A stretch of 64,000 nucleotides of DNA from Prodigiosinella aquatilis. GTDB lineage: Bacteria; Pseudomonadota; Gammaproteobacteria; Enterobacterales; Enterobacteriaceae. Positions 51,807 to 61,634 of the stretch are shown in pieces. The notes below the pieces were generated by a model. The model was given only the letters and a program-made list of their open reading frames with translations, was not told where the DNA came from and searched no databases. The DNA lies in contig CP128857.1 of NCBI GenBank assembly GCA_030388725.1, positions 1,984,001 through 2,048,000 of the forward strand, read 5' to 3'. Position 1 is the first letter of the stretch, and each line of letters opens with the position of its first letter. The translations under genes were made by a program, and so were the position numbers.

Positions 51807-52607
51807 TTATTCCTGCTTCTGCTTCTGCTTCTGCGGTTCTGTTGTGCCGCTAATGTACTGCCATAAGTTGCCCAGCGTTTCATACCAGGCGCGTTCACTG
51901 TGTGAAAGATACAGTGCGGACGGGAAGATTTTTTCCCACGGATTCAGTGGCGTAGTGATTGCCAATTGGTTAGCGGGAGCCGGAATCGGGTTTAATCCCT
52001 GAGCCTGAAAGAAGCGCATCGCCCGTGGCATATGGCTGGCCGAGGTGACTAATATAAAAGGTTGCTGACCGATCAGCGCGAAGGTGGCCATGGCTTCCTC
52101 CTCGGTATCCCGGGGGGTATCCAGTAACTGCATATCCTGTGTCGGCACGCCGAGGCTTTCCGCTACCTGGGATGCGACCTTGGCGCTACTGACCGGATTA
52201 CCCTGTGCCGCAGCGCCGGTAAATATCAGTTTCGAACCCGGATTGGCGCGGTAGAGTCGAACGCCTTCGGCCACACGGGCCAGACTATTGTTGATCAGAT
52301 TGGAACTGGGCGCCCAGTCTGGATTGAAGGTGTAACCACCGCCCAGTACCACAATATAGTTGACATGCGGTGCCTGCGGGCCGGACTGCCAGGTGTGATA
52401 CTGCGATTCCAGCGGTAGCAGCAGGTAGTCGGCCACGGGTTGCAGGCTAATCAGCAACAGTGTCAGCCAGCTTAGCGATAGCAGCGTTTTCCCGGATTTT
52501 TGCCAACGGGAAAACCAGATTAGCAGTAGAGCCATTCCCATCAGTAGCAGCAGCAAAGGCAACGGTTGCAGCAAGCTGCCGATATATTTTTTGGCGGCAA
52601 AAAGCAT
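51807..52607 (-). CDS. elyC: ElyC, envelope biogenesis factor (DUF218)
   Basis: 266 residues from the ATG at 52607 (MLFAAKKYIG), matching the E. coli start; the open frame extends further but without family sequence. Two transmembrane helices lie near the N-terminus, followed by a DUF218 domain (NYIVVLGGGYTFNPDWAPSSN, DTPRDTEEEA, LVTSASHMPRA). In E. coli it affects peptidoglycan assembly through the shared undecaprenyl carrier. The C-terminus carries a QKQKQKQE tail encoded by 6-bp tandem repeats. Confidence 0.93.
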   Translation of the reverse strand: MLFAAKKYIGSLLQPLPLLLLLMGMALLLIWFSRWQKSGKTLLSLSWLTLLLISLQPVADYLLLPLESQYHTWQSGPQAPHVNYIVVLGGGYTFNPDWAPSSNLINNSLARVAEGVRLYRANPGSKLIFTGAAAQGNPVSSAKVASQVAESLGVPTQDMQLLDTPRDTEEEAMATFALIGQQPFILVTSASHMPRAMRFFQAQGLNPIPAPANQLAITTPLNPWEKIFPSALYLSHSERAWYETLGNLWQYISGTTEPQKQKQKQE

Positions 52608-52762
52608 AAAATAGTGTCCGTTTTGAGTGAAAAAACGCCATCCGGAATAAGATAGTGGCATAAGACGATTTATTCTACGCTAGCCTGTGACAAAATGTCA
52701 GGTTGAGAGAAAAACAGCCCGTTAACATCTACGGTGCTGAACCAATAACCTGGAACCGTGGA

Positions 52763-53548
52763 ATGCAGGATCGTAACTTTAACGACATCGCCGAAAAGTT
52801 TGCCCAGAATATCTACGGCACCACCAAAGGGAAACTGCGTCAGGCTGTATTGTGGCAAGATCTGGAGATCTTGCTGTCTACGTTGCCGTCACGGCCATTG
52901 CAGATTCTGGATGCCGGGGGCGGAGCTGGCTACATGGCCTGCAAGCTGGCGGCTTTAGGACATCAGGTCTTGTTGTGTGACTTATCCGATGAGATGATTC
53001 AACGCGCCAAAACAGCGGCGTTGGCGCAAAACGTTTCTCATAATATGCGTTTTGTGCAGTGCGCCGCACAGGATATCGCTTCATATATAGAAAAACCGGT
53101 TGATCTGGTATTGTTTCACGCGGTATTGGAATGGGTAGCCGAGCCTCAGCAGGCACTACAGGCGCTGACGAATTGTCTGGCACCCGGCGGCGCGCTGTCG
53201 CTGATGTTTTATAATCATCATGGCTTGCTGATGCGAAACATGGTGTTAGGTAACTTTGGTTATGTGGCGTCGGGAATGCCGAAACGTAAACGGCGTTCGC
53301 TATCCCCCGATCATCCGCTGGACCCACAACAGGTTTACCAGTGGCTTGATTCGTTGGGATTAACCATCAGTGGTAAAACCGGCGTGCGGGTGTTTCATGA
53401 CTATTTGCAGAACAAGCAACAACAGATTGACGATTTTGACATTTTGCTGGCGTTGGAACAGCGTTATTGCCGGCAGGAACCTTTTGTCAGCCTGGGGCGC
53501 TACATCCATGTCATGGCGAATAAGCCCCTTTTGAAGGATGTATTATGA
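52763..53548 (+). CDS. cmoM: tRNA 5-carboxymethoxyuridine methyltransferase
   Basis: 261-residue class I SAM methyltransferase that methylates cmo5U in the tRNA wobble position. The start MQDRNFNDIAEKFAQNIYGTT matches E. coli CmoM, so the upstream extension of the frame is discarded. SAM-binding motif I is LDAGGGAGYMA; FHAVLEWVAEP and MFYNHHGLLM follow. Its stop overlaps mukF by four bases (ATGA), starting the cmoM-mukFEB operon. Confidence 0.94.
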   Translation: MQDRNFNDIAEKFAQNIYGTTKGKLRQAVLWQDLEILLSTLPSRPLQILDAGGGAGYMACKLAALGHQVLLCDLSDEMIQRAKTAALAQNVSHNMRFVQCAAQDIASYIEKPVDLVLFHAVLEWVAEPQQALQALTNCLAPGGALSLMFYNHHGLLMRNMVLGNFGYVASGMPKRKRRSLSPDHPLDPQQVYQWLDSLGLTISGKTGVRVFHDYLQNKQQQIDDFDILLALEQRYCRQEPFVSLGRYIHVMANKPLLKDVL

Positions 53549-54867
53549 GTGACTTTTCCCAGACCGTACCCGAACTGGTCGCCTGGGCTAGAAAAAATGA
53601 CTTTGCACTTTCACTCCCGACGGAGCGTCTGACCTTCCTGCTGGCGATTGCCACGCTGAACAGCGAACGTATGGATGGCGAAATGAGCGAAGGCGAGTTG
53701 GTGGATGCCTTTCGCCACGTTAGCCGAGGATTTGAGCAGACCCACGAAACCATTACGGTGCGTGCCAATAATGCGATTAACGATCTGGTGCGCCAGCGGC
53801 TGCTTAGTCGTTTTACCAGCGAACTGGCGGATGGTAATGCTATTTATCGACTGACCCCATTGGGGATCGGCATCAGCGACTATTACATCCGTCAGCGGGA
53901 GTTCTCCGCCTTGCGGCTTTCCATGCAGCTTTCGCTCGTGGCTCAGGAATTGGGCCGGGCGTCGGATGCCGCAGAAGAGGGCGGTGACGAGTTCCACTGG
54001 CACCGTAATGTCTACGCGCCGCTGAAATACTCGGTGGCGGAAATTTTTGACAGTATCGATCTGTCTCAGCGGGTGATGGATGAACAGCAGCAAGGGGTGA
54101 AAGACAATATCGCCGCCTTGCTCAGTCAGGACTGGCGCACAGCCATTTTCAACTGTGAACAATTGCTGACCGAGACCTCCGACACCCTGCGGGAGTTGCA
54201 GGATACGTTGGAAGCGGCAGGCGACAAATTGCAAACCAGCCTGCTGCGTATTCAGGATGCGACCCTCGGTAACGCCGAACTGAGTTTTGTGGATAATCTG
54301 GTGTTCGATTTACAGGGCAAACTGGACCGCATTATCAGTTGGGGCCAGCAAACTATCGATCTGTGGATCGGTTACGATCGTCACGTACACAAATTTATCC
54401 GTACCGCGATTGATATGGATAAAAACCGGGTCTTCTCCCAACGGTTGCGTCAGTCGGTGCAGAACTATTTCGACAACCCCTGGGCCTTGACCTACGCTAA
54501 CGCTGACCGTTTGCTGGATATGCGTGATGAAGAGCTGGCGCTGCGCAGCGAAGAAGTGACCGGTGAACTGCCGCCCGATCTGGAATATGAAGAGTTCAGT
54601 GAAGTGCGTGAGCAGATCACGGCACTGGTGGAGCAGGCCTTACTGCACTACAAACAGCAACAGGTCCCGTTGAATCTGAGCGACGTGATGCGCAACTATT
54701 TGGTGCAGTATCCTCGTTCACAACAATTTGATGTTGCCCGAATCGTGGTCGACCAGGCCGTACGCCTGGGCGTGGCCGAAGCAGATTTCACCGGATTGCC
54801 AGCATTGTGGCAGGCAATCAATGAATACGGAGCCAAGGTACAGGCCCATGTCATCGACAAATATTGA
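53545..54867 (+). CDS. mukF: MukF kleisin subunit of the MukBEF condensin
   Basis: 440-residue kleisin that bridges MukB heads and binds MukE. The N-terminal winged-helix dimerisation domain (PELVAWARKNDFALSLPTERL) is followed by helical parts and a C-terminal winged helix. Length equals the E. coli protein. The coding end overlaps mukE by 20 bases. Confidence 0.96.
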   Translation: MSDFSQTVPELVAWARKNDFALSLPTERLTFLLAIATLNSERMDGEMSEGELVDAFRHVSRGFEQTHETITVRANNAINDLVRQRLLSRFTSELADGNAIYRLTPLGIGISDYYIRQREFSALRLSMQLSLVAQELGRASDAAEEGGDEFHWHRNVYAPLKYSVAEIFDSIDLSQRVMDEQQQGVKDNIAALLSQDWRTAIFNCEQLLTETSDTLRELQDTLEAAGDKLQTSLLRIQDATLGNAELSFVDNLVFDLQGKLDRIISWGQQTIDLWIGYDRHVHKFIRTAIDMDKNRVFSQRLRQSVQNYFDNPWALTYANADRLLDMRDEELALRSEEVTGELPPDLEYEEFSEVREQITALVEQALLHYKQQQVPLNLSDVMRNYLVQYPRSQQFDVARIVVDQAVRLGVAEADFTGLPALWQAINEYGAKVQAHVIDKY

Positions 54868-55582
54868 ACCAATCGTATCAGCCAAACTGGTGACAGCGCT
54901 GTCCAACACACTGTTTCCCGCACTGGACAGTCAATTGCGCGCTGGTCGACATATCGGCGTAGAAGAACTGGAAAATCACGCCTTTCTGATGGATTTTCAA
55001 GACGAGCTGGAACATTTTTACAGCCGCTATAACGTGGAGCTGATCCGTGCGCCGGAAGGGTTTTTCTATCTGCGTCCGCGTTCCACCACTTTGATTCCAC
55101 GTTCGGTGCTGTCTGCGCTGGATATGATGGTGGGGAAAATTCTCTGCTATCTCTACCTCAGCCCGGAACGTCTGGCGCACGAAGGCATTTTCAGCCAACA
55201 GGAACTGTATGAGGAACTGCTGAGTCTGGCGGATGAAAACAAACTGTTGAAGCTGGTAAACCAGCGTTCCACCGGTTCTGACCTGGACCGACAAAAGTTG
55301 CAGGAAAAGGTGCGTACCTCCCTGAACCGCTTGCGTCGTCTGGGCATGATTTATTTTATGGGTAATGACAACAGCAAATTTCGTATTACCGAAGCGGCAT
55401 TTCGTTTCGGCGCTGATGTGCGCAGCGGTGACGATCCGCGCGAAGCCCAGTTGCGAATGATCCGTGATGGTGAAGCCATGCCGATGGATAGCAGCCTGTC
55501 GCTGGACGATAGCGATGAGAGCGAGTCGGCTGGTGATAACCTTTCCGGTGAGGACCAATGTGTTGAGGATGAACAGGAATGA
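54848..55582 (+). CDS. mukE: MukE subunit of the MukBEF condensin
   Basis: 244 residues from the ATG at 54848 (MSSTNIEPIVSAKLV), as in E. coli; the longer frame is overlap with mukF. Tandem winged-helix domains bind the MukF linker (ELIRAPEGFFYLRPRST, LNRLRRLGMIYFMG). The acidic tail is variable. Overlaps mukB by four bases. Confidence 0.96.
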   Translation: MSSTNIEPIVSAKLVTALSNTLFPALDSQLRAGRHIGVEELENHAFLMDFQDELEHFYSRYNVELIRAPEGFFYLRPRSTTLIPRSVLSALDMMVGKILCYLYLSPERLAHEGIFSQQELYEELLSLADENKLLKLVNQRSTGSDLDRQKLQEKVRTSLNRLRRLGMIYFMGNDNSKFRITEAAFRFGADVRSGDDPREAQLRMIRDGEAMPMDSSLSLDDSDESESAGDNLSGEDQCVEDEQE

Positions 55583-58500
55583 TTGAACGCGGTAAATTTC
55601 GCTCACTGACGTTGGTTAACTGGAACGGTTTTTTTGCCCGGACTTTTGATCTGGATGAGTTGGTAACCACCCTCTCCGGTGGTAACGGTGCCGGTAAATC
55701 CACCACCATGGCGGCGTTTATCACTGCGCTCATCCCAGACCTGACGTTACTGCACTTTCGTAACACCACCGAGGCCGGGGCAACCTCCGGCTCCCGTGAT
55801 AAAGGTCTGCATGGCAAGTTGCGTGCTGGCGTGTGCTACTCCGCGTTGGATGTCGTCAATTCCCGCCATCAGCGAGTGCTGGTCGGCGTGCGATTACAAC
55901 AGGTGGCAGGCCGTGATCGAAAGGTCGATATCAAGCCCTTCATCATTCAGGGGTTGCCGACATCGGTTTCGCCCACGCAAATTCTGACTCAACTGGTGGG
56001 CGATCATCAGGCACGAGTCTTGTCGTTACAGGAAGTGAAAGAGCGCCTTGATGAGATGGAAGGCGTGCAGTTCAAACAGTTCACGTCCATCACCGACTAT
56101 CATTCATTGATGTTTGATTTGGGCATTGTGCCGCGACGTCTGCGCTCCTCGGCTGATCGCAGCAAGTTTTATCGTTTGATTGAAGCCTCGCTGTACGGCG
56201 GGATTTCCAGCGCTATTACCCGTTCACTGCGTGACTATCTGCTGCCGGAAAACAGCGGGGTGCGCAAGGCATTTCAGGATATGGAAGCCGCTCTGCGGGA
56301 AAACCGCATGACGCTGGAAGCGATCCGTGTCACCCAGTCGGACCGGGATCTGTTCAAACATCTGATCTCTGAAGCCACCTCTTATGTGGCCGCTGATTAT
56401 ATGCGCCACGCCAACGAGCGACGCATCCATCTGGATAGCACTCTGGAACTGCGCCGGGATCTGTTCAGTAGCCGTAAACAACTGGGCAATGAGCAGATCC
56501 GCCATGTGGAGATGGCGCGCGAGCTGGCGGAGCAGAGCGGAGCCGAAAGCGATCTGGAAACCGACTATCAGGCCGCCAGCGATCACCTGAATCTGGTACA
56601 GACGGCGATGCGCCAGCAGGAAAAGATCGAGCGTTATAATGCCGATCTGGAAGAGCTGAGTTACCGGCTGGAAGAACAGAATGAGGTGGTGGAAGAGGCG
56701 CGTGACCAACAGCAGGAAAACGAAGCCCGCGCCGATGCCGCCGAGCAGGAGGTGGATGAGCTGAAAAGCCAGTTGGCCGACTATCAACAGGCTTTGGATG
56801 TACAGCAAACCCGTGCCATACAGTATCAGCAGGCGCAGCAGGCGCTGGAGCGTGCTCGCACGTTGTGCCAGTTACCGGAATTGAGCGCTGATAACGCCGA
56901 TGAATGGCTCGACAGTATTCACGCCAAAGAGCAGGAAGCCACCGAACTATTACTGATGCTGGAACAGAAGCTGAGCGTGGCGGATGCCGCCCACAGCCAG
57001 TTCGAGCAGGCGTATCAACTGGTTAGCAGTATCGCCGGGGCAGTCAGTCGTCGTGACGCCTGGCAAGTGGCGCGCGAATTACTGCGTGACAGTTCACAAC
57101 AGCAGTATCAGGCCGAGCGTGTTCATCCACTGCGCATGCGACTTTCCGAACTGGAACAGCGCCAGCGTGAGCAGCAGGACGCCGAACGGTTGTTGCAGGA
57201 TTTCAATAACCGTAACGGACAGACGCGCTATCAGCCGGAAGAGTTGGAAAGCTTGCAGCAGGAGCTGGAAGCGCGGATTGAAAGCCTGTCGGTGTTGGTG
57301 GAGGAAGCAGGTGAGCGTCGCATGACGTTGCGCCAGGAGCTAGAGCAGACCCAACAGCGTATTCAGCAGTTAACTGTTCGGGCGCCGGTGTGGCTGGCGG
57401 CACAGGAAACCCTGACTCAACTCAGCGAGCAGAGCGGCGAAACATTTGCTGATAGTCGTCAGGTGACGGAATACATGCAGCAACTGCTAGAACGTGAACG
57501 GGAAACTACCGTCGAGCGTGATGACGTAGCGTCCCGCAAACGGGCGATAGAAACGCAGATTGAGCGCCTCAGCCAACCGGGCGGCTCGGAAGACCCGCGT
57601 TTGAACGCGCTGGCGGAGCGCTTTGGCGGTGTGTTGCTGTCGGAAATTTATGACGATGTCACACTGGACGACGCGCCGTATTTCTCTGCGTTATACGGGC
57701 CATCCCGTCATGGGATTGTGGTAACGGATCTGTCGTTGGTGCGCGAGCACCTGGAGAATCTGGAAGATTGTCCGGAAGATTTGTACCTGATTGAAGGCGA
57801 CCCACAGTCATTTGATGACAGCGTGTTCGCGATGGAAGAGCTGGAAAAAGCGGTGGTGGTGAAAGTTTCCGATCGCCAGTGGCGCTATTCTCGCTTCCCC
57901 GACGTGCCGCTGTTTGGCCGGGCCGCACGAGAACAACGGCTGGAAACCCTGCGCGATGAACGTGAAGAACTGGCGGAGCAGTATGCCACGCTGTCGTTTG
58001 ACGTGCAGAAAACCCAACGCTTGCATCAGGCTTTCAGCCGTTTTATCGGTACCCATCTGGCGGTGGTGTTTGATGACGACCCGGAAGTGGATATTCGTCA
58101 ACTGAGCAGCCGTCGGGGTGAGCTGGAACGCGCTATCAGTAATTTTGACAACGAAAATCAGCAACAGCGCCAGCAGTATGAACAGGCGAAAGAGGGCGTG
58201 TCGCTGCTGAACCGACTGATCCCGCGTATCAGCCTGTTATGTGACGATAGCCTGACGGATCGTGCTGAAGAGATTCGCGCCGAACTGGATGAGGCAGAAG
58301 CGTCGGCCCGTTTTCTACAACAACATGGCGCCACACTGGCGAAGCTGGAACCACTGGTTAGCGTGTTGCAGAATGACCCGCAGCAGCATGAGCAACTACA
58401 GGAAGATTATACGCAGGCGCAAAGCGCGCAGCGATTGGCAAAACAGCAGGCGTTTTCCCTGACGGAAGTGGTGCAGCGTCGCGCGCACTTTGGTTACACC

Positions 58501-60018
58501 GATTCGGCGGGGATGCTGCATGCCAATGCCGATTTGAACGACAAGCTACGCCAACGGCTGGAGCAGGCGGAAGCGGAACGCACTCAGGCCCGTGAGCAGT
58601 TACGGCAGCATCAGAGCCAGCTGACACAGTACAGTCAGGTGCAAGCGTCGTTGAAGAGCGCTTTTGATGCCAAGAGCGACATGCTCAAAGAGTTAACGCA
58701 GGAATTGGCGGATATCGGCGTGCGTGCGGATGCAGAAGCGGAGTCTCGTGCTCGCCAGCGTCGGGATGAATTGCATGCCTCACTGAGCAATAATCGAGCG
58801 CGTCGTAATCAGCTGGAAAAACAACTTACTTTCTGTGAAGCGGAAATGGACAGCCTACAGAAGAAACTGCGTAAGCTGGAGCGTGATTATCACGCTAACC
58901 GCGAACAGGTGGTGACGGCCAAATCGGGCTGGTGCACGGTGATGCGGTTGGTGAAAGACAACGGTATAGAGCGGCGTCTGCACCGGCGTGAGCTGGCCTA
59001 TCTGGAGGGTGACGAATTGCGCTCCATGTCGGATAAGGCGCTGGGCGCGCTGCGTCTGGCGGTCGCTGATAACGAACATTTGCGCGATGTACTGCGCCTG
59101 TCGGAAGATCCAAAACGGCCAGAACGTAAAATCCAGTTTTATATCGCGGTATATCAACACCTGCGTGAACGTATCCGTCAGGATATCATCCGCACCGACG
59201 ATCCGGTGGAAGCCATCGAACAGATGGAGATTGAACTGAACCGTCTGACGGAAGAGCTGACGGCGCGTGAACAAACGCTGGCCATCAGCTCGCGCAGTGT
59301 ATCGAATATCATCCGCAAGACTATTCAACGTGAACAAAACCGCATCCGCATGCTGAATCAGGGGCTGCAATCGGTGTCATTCGGTCAGGTGAAAAGCGTG
59401 CGGCTTAACGTCAATGTGCGGGAAACGCACACCACGTTGCTTAACGTATTGTCTGAACAACAGGAACTGCATCAGGATCTGTTCAACAGCAACCGCCTGA
59501 CGTTCTCGGAAGCGCTGGCGAAACTGTATCAGCGCCTGAATCCGGAAATTGACATGGGGCAGCGCACGTCACAGACCATCGGTGAGGAACTGCTGGATTA
59601 TCGCAACTATCTGGAAATGGAGGTTGAGGTAAACCGGGGTGCCGACGGTTGGCTGCGTGCCGAGAGCGGGGCGCTTTCCACCGGGGAAGCCATCGGCACC
59701 GGGATGTCAATACTGGTGATGGTGGTACAGAGCTGGGAGGAAGAGTCGAAACGGTTGCGCGGCAAGGATATTTCACCCTGTCGTTTGCTGTTCCTCGATG
59801 AAGCCGCACGTCTGGATGCCAAATCCATCGCCACGTTGTTTGAGCTGTGTGACCGGCTGGAAATGCAGTTGATCATCGCTGCGCCGGAAAACATCAGCCC
59901 GGAAAAAGGCACCACCTATAAGCTGGTGCGTAAAATGTTCCAGAACCACGAACATGTTCATGTCGTCGGTCTGCGCGGTTTCGCCACTGAACCCGAGCAA
60001 ACGCAGCAAGCGTCATAG
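55579..60018 (+). CDS. mukB: MukB SMC-like chromosome partition protein
   Basis: 1479-residue SMC-type ATPase that organises and segregates the chromosome. The N-terminal head has Walker A GGNGAGKST (Lys40). Long Gln/Glu-rich coiled coils flank a hinge at about 650-780. The C-terminal head has the signature ALSTGEAIGTGMS and Walker B CRLLFLDEAARLD. Ends with TAG. Length is close to E. coli MukB. Confidence 0.97.
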   Translation: MIERGKFRSLTLVNWNGFFARTFDLDELVTTLSGGNGAGKSTTMAAFITALIPDLTLLHFRNTTEAGATSGSRDKGLHGKLRAGVCYSALDVVNSRHQRVLVGVRLQQVAGRDRKVDIKPFIIQGLPTSVSPTQILTQLVGDHQARVLSLQEVKERLDEMEGVQFKQFTSITDYHSLMFDLGIVPRRLRSSADRSKFYRLIEASLYGGISSAITRSLRDYLLPENSGVRKAFQDMEAALRENRMTLEAIRVTQSDRDLFKHLISEATSYVAADYMRHANERRIHLDSTLELRRDLFSSRKQLGNEQIRHVEMARELAEQSGAESDLETDYQAASDHLNLVQTAMRQQEKIERYNADLEELSYRLEEQNEVVEEARDQQQENEARADAAEQEVDELKSQLADYQQALDVQQTRAIQYQQAQQALERARTLCQLPELSADNADEWLDSIHAKEQEATELLLMLEQKLSVADAAHSQFEQAYQLVSSIAGAVSRRDAWQVARELLRDSSQQQYQAERVHPLRMRLSELEQRQREQQDAERLLQDFNNRNGQTRYQPEELESLQQELEARIESLSVLVEEAGERRMTLRQELEQTQQRIQQLTVRAPVWLAAQETLTQLSEQSGETFADSRQVTEYMQQLLERERETTVERDDVASRKRAIETQIERLSQPGGSEDPRLNALAERFGGVLLSEIYDDVTLDDAPYFSALYGPSRHGIVVTDLSLVREHLENLEDCPEDLYLIEGDPQSFDDSVFAMEELEKAVVVKVSDRQWRYSRFPDVPLFGRAAREQRLETLRDEREELAEQYATLSFDVQKTQRLHQAFSRFIGTHLAVVFDDDPEVDIRQLSSRRGELERAISNFDNENQQQRQQYEQAKEGVSLLNRLIPRISLLCDDSLTDRAEEIRAELDEAEASARFLQQHGATLAKLEPLVSVLQNDPQQHEQLQEDYTQAQSAQRLAKQQAFSLTEVVQRRAHFGYTDSAGMLHANADLNDKLRQRLEQAEAERTQAREQLRQHQSQLTQYSQVQASLKSAFDAKSDMLKELTQELADIGVRADAEAESRARQRRDELHASLSNNRARRNQLEKQLTFCEAEMDSLQKKLRKLERDYHANREQVVTAKSGWCTVMRLVKDNGIERRLHRRELAYLEGDELRSMSDKALGALRLAVADNEHLRDVLRLSEDPKRPERKIQFYIAVYQHLRERIRQDIIRTDDPVEAIEQMEIELNRLTEELTAREQTLAISSRSVSNIIRKTIQREQNRIRMLNQGLQSVSFGQVKSVRLNVNVRETHTTLLNVLSEQQELHQDLFNSNRLTFSEALAKLYQRLNPEIDMGQRTSQTIGEELLDYRNYLEMEVEVNRGADGWLRAESGALSTGEAIGTGMSILVMVVQSWEEESKRLRGKDISPCRLLFLDEAARLDAKSIATLFELCDRLEMQLIIAAPENISPEKGTTYKLVRKMFQNHEHVHVVGLRGFATEPEQTQQAS

Positions 60019-60027
60019 TTTTTCACC

Positions 60028-60049
60028 GATGCCCGCGCCAGCGGGCATC
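60028..60049 (+). terminator. Terminator hairpin after mukB
   Basis: Perfect 9-bp stem GATGCCCGC/GCGGGCATC with a 4-base loop ten bases after the mukB stop, followed by a weak T-containing stretch. Confidence 0.6.
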
Positions 60050-60190
60050 ATCTACTATTTGGTCACGATACCCGCCACGGACACCCTTTATACTGCGCAA
60101 TTTGCGTAGACGGGCATTTATGTGGATCGTTCGGATGGCGGATGAATGACGGCGTTAACGGAAATCTGATTTAGCTTCAGGGGAGAAAAA

Positions 60191-61504
60191 TTGAAAATCA
60201 AGGCATTACCGTTGGATGACAACATCAATGGCTGGTCGGCGATCATTCCTGCCCGGCAGGTGAAAAAGATTTTGCGTGGACATGTTCGGGCCGACTGGCT
60301 GGTGATCGGCGCCGGCTATGCCGGGCTCGCCTTTGCCCGTCGGGTGGCGGAAAATCATCCTGATAAGCAGGTGGTGATCATCGATGCCGCCATGACGGGA
60401 GAGAGTGCCTCTGGGCGTAATTCCGGTTTTGCCATTGATTTGCCGCATAATATCGGCAGCTCCACCGCCGAGTTGGAAAAAGCCGCCAACTACCGCCGCT
60501 TATTACAGGCGGGGATTGCGCAGTTGGACGCATTGATACACCGACATCAGATTGACTGTGATTGGCACCGTAGCGGGAAATATCACTGCATCGTGCGCCC
60601 TGAACTGGATGGGTTGCTGGCGCAGTACGCTGATGAACTACAGGCGCTGGATGAACCCTATCAACTGCTGGAGGGTAAGTCACTGGCGCAAAATCTGGGC
60701 ACCGATTATTACCATGCCGCCATCTATACACCGAGCTGTGTCTTGCTTAATCCGGCTGCCTTGGTGCATGGGCTGGTGGACAGTCTGCCGGATAACGTTA
60801 CCTTGTATGAAAAATCTCCGGCGCTGGAGATCAACACGGGCCGCGATATTCATGTGCGAACACCTTATGGTGACGTGCGGGCCGGACAGTTGATGGTGGC
60901 AACCAATGGGTGTGCCCGCCAGTTGTCGCCATTTTCCAACCAATTGGTGGGGCTTTCCACTTTCGCCACCCTCACCGAACCCTTGACTGCGGAACAACAA
61001 CAGCGCATCGGCAATATCGCTGCATGGGGCATGACACCGGCCAATGCGATTGCCGGCGCGACGTTGCGCTATACCTGCGATCACCGTTTTTTGATTCGGC
61101 AGCATGTGAAATATGTGCCGGATTACACGGTAACGGAGCTGAGAACCGCGCCACTGGCGGTGCAGCATCGCCAGATTTTTCTGTCGCGCTTCCCGCAATT
61201 GGCGGATGTGCAGATTGCCTACACCTGGTCTGGGATGATCAGCGTGACGCGCAATGGTGCGCCGGGCTGGGGAAAATACGGCGACAATGTCTATGCCGCC
61301 GTGGGATGTAACGGGGCGGGAATTTCAAAACAGACGGTGGCTGGCAGCACATTGGCGGATTTGGCGACTGGCGTGGATAATCCGTTGATTGCCGATATGT
61401 TGGCGTTGGGAAAACCCAATTATATTCCTCCACGTCCATTTCTTGATCTCGGCGTGCAAGGCAGCATACTTAAAGAGCGTTGGCTGGGGCGCAAGGAGTA
61501 TTAG
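60191..61504 (+). CDS. DAO-family FAD-dependent oxidoreductase
   Basis: 437-residue flavoenzyme of the D-amino-acid oxidase/glycine oxidase superfamily. The dinucleotide motif is WLVIGAGYAGLAFARRVAE, preceded by an unusual ~35-residue N-terminal extension. GESASGRNSGFAIDLPH is the second FAD segment, and the C-terminal part has AAVGCNGAGISKQTVAGSTLADL. Overall layout resembles PuuB/OrdL-type amine oxidases, but the substrate cannot be told. GGGGAGAAAAA precedes a TTG start at 60191. It lies alone after mukB. Confidence 0.85.
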   Translation: MKIKALPLDDNINGWSAIIPARQVKKILRGHVRADWLVIGAGYAGLAFARRVAENHPDKQVVIIDAAMTGESASGRNSGFAIDLPHNIGSSTAELEKAANYRRLLQAGIAQLDALIHRHQIDCDWHRSGKYHCIVRPELDGLLAQYADELQALDEPYQLLEGKSLAQNLGTDYYHAAIYTPSCVLLNPAALVHGLVDSLPDNVTLYEKSPALEINTGRDIHVRTPYGDVRAGQLMVATNGCARQLSPFSNQLVGLSTFATLTEPLTAEQQQRIGNIAAWGMTPANAIAGATLRYTCDHRFLIRQHVKYVPDYTVTELRTAPLAVQHRQIFLSRFPQLADVQIAYTWSGMISVTRNGAPGWGKYGDNVYAAVGCNGAGISKQTVAGSTLADLATGVDNPLIADMLALGKPNYIPPRPFLDLGVQGSILKERWLGRKEY

Positions 61505-61634
61505 GCGCCGTTCCTGCCGCGTCAGCGGATATAAGAAGATATAAAAGGCCTTGACCTTCCAGTTACGGGAAGGTGCAGGCTGACAGCGGTTATCGTTTTT
61601 CTTCCTGCTTTATTACTGTACAGAGGAAATTGAT

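Noticed and set aside
51810..51835. Phase-variable repeat at the elyC end
   Set aside because: The unit is 6 bp, so changes keep the frame and only alter the QK tail length.
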